Shown one piece after another: positions 14,217 through 14,774 of a stretch of 14,774 nucleotides of DNA. The notes beneath the pieces were generated by a model. The model was not told where the DNA came from. It worked only from the letters and a program-made list of their open reading frames with translations, and made no database searches. How positions within the stretch are numbered: position 1 is the stretch's first letter; each line of letters opens with the position of its first letter. The position numbers and the translations under genes are program-made. Origin of the DNA: JBPBQZ01 sp050955105 (GTDB lineage: Bacteria > Pseudomonadota > Gammaproteobacteria > Burkholderiales > Burkholderiaceae); contig JBPBQZ010000074.1 of the NCBI GenBank assembly GCA_050955105.1, positions 1 through 14,774 of the forward strand. Reading direction: 5' to 3'.

Positions 14217-14774
14217 ATGAGCGAAGATTCCGCGTCCGCCGCCAAGTCAGCCCCCGCGCCCGCGCCGTTGCTTACCGTCGCGCAGGCGCTCGAGCGTTTG
14301 CTGGCGGCAGCGGACGGCCAGCCGGCGACTGAGAGTCTGCCATTGGAGCACGCGCTGGGCCGCGTGCTGGCGCAAGACATCGTATCGGCGATCGACGTAC
14401 CGCCGTGGGATAGCAGTGCAATGGACGGCTACGCGGTGCGGGCGGCCGACTACGCGACAGCGGCCACGATCGCCACCGCGCCGGCAGAAACTGCCGCGCC
14501 CGCGCCCAATACCGCGTTCCTGCCGATTACGCTGCGCGTTGCCGCCGGCGCAACACCGAGCGCGCTGGCGCCGGGCGGCGTCGCCCGCATTTTCACGGGG
14601 GCGGCCGTGCCCGCCGGGGCCGACACCATCGTGCCGCAGGAACAGGCGCAGCTTGCCGACGGACGCGTCGCGTTTACAGCACTGCCGGCGCCGGGCGAGT
14701 GGATCAACCGGCGCGGCGCCGATATCGCGGCCGGCGCCACCTTGCTGAGCGCGGGCGTTCGGCTGGGCGCTGCG
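14217..14774 (+). CDS. moeA: Molybdopterin molybdenumtransferase MoeA (partial, N-terminal part)
   Basis: The first 186 codons of MoeA, running off the right edge; the full protein is usually about 400-430 residues. MoeA inserts molybdate into adenylylated molybdopterin to complete the molybdenum cofactor. The signature VPPWDSSAMDGYAVRAADY (61-79) and RIFTGAAVPAGADTIVPQE (124-142) match the family, and INRRGADIAAGATLL follows at 163-177. Residues about 80-106 form an Ala/Thr/Pro-rich stretch where orthologues I remember are shorter. The N-terminal 18 residues are also Ala/Pro/Ser-rich. The ATG lies 20 bases after the thrC stop, without a strong ribosome site, suggesting cotranscription. In Burkholderiales moaD and moaE often follow; that cannot be seen here. 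Confidence 0.95.
   Translation, partial: MSEDSASAAKSAPAPAPLLTVAQALERLLAAADGQPATESLPLEHALGRVLAQDIVSAIDVPPWDSSAMDGYAVRAADYATAATIATAPAETAAPAPNTAFLPITLRVAAGATPSALAPGGVARIFTGAAVPAGADTIVPQEQAQLADGRVAFTALPAPGEWINRRGADIAAGATLLSAGVRLGAA

Noticed and set aside
1..14774. Signs of mobile elements, CRISPR, tRNA or phage genes
   Set aside because: I found no transposase, integrase, spacer-repeat pattern or tRNA-like cloverleaf, and composition and gene order look like a stable core region.

Overview
This 14.8 kb window is high-GC chromosomal DNA that looks like a member of the Burkholderiaceae. The reasons are the gene order PhoH-like / Bcp / Ara4N cluster / Mth938-like gene, divergent from an AlaA-like aminotransferase followed by hom, thrC and moeA, together with protein sequences that read like Burkholderia orthologues from memory. 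I cannot fix the genus from sequence alone. The many alanine-rich insertions set it apart from the Burkholderia proteins I recall. I see no phage, transposon, CRISPR or RNA gene, and base composition looks uniform.

Left part, minus strand (9722 down to 1). A tightly packed operon starts with a small Mth938/NDUFAF3-like gene (9300-9722) whose stop overlaps the arnT start. It continues with arnT, one EmrE-like small membrane protein (arnE/arnF role), arnB, arnC, the formyltransferase half of ArnA, the decarboxylase half of ArnA, arnD, and a PrxQ/Bcp peroxiredoxin. Four junctions are 4-base ATGA overlaps. These genes cover the route from UDP-glucuronate to 4-amino-4-deoxy-L-arabinose (Ara4N) on lipid A: oxidative decarboxylation (ArnA C-terminal half), transamination (ArnB), N-formylation (ArnA N-terminal half), transfer to undecaprenyl phosphate (ArnC), deformylation (ArnD), flipping across the inner membrane (EmrE-like protein) and transfer to lipid A (ArnT). 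Only the UDP-glucose dehydrogenase that makes UDP-glucuronate is absent from the window. After a 407-base gap, the start of a PIN/PhoH-like protein with a very long low-complexity N-terminus runs off the left edge.

Right part, plus strand (9959 to the right edge). An AlaA-type aminotransferase is followed by homoserine dehydrogenase (hom), threonine synthase (thrC) and the first third of molybdopterin molybdenumtransferase (moeA). hom and thrC overlap by one base. The two operons diverge from a 236-base region that holds a perfect ATAATC/GATTAT inverted repeat.

The content is mostly core metabolism and envelope biology. I found no clearly undescribed system. The points most worth a second look are the split ArnA, the single EmrE-like subunit with a hairpin-rich gap before it, the Mth938-like leader gene, and the alanine/glycine-rich insertions in ThrC, MoeA and PhoH. 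One ThrC insertion still carries an 18-base direct repeat.
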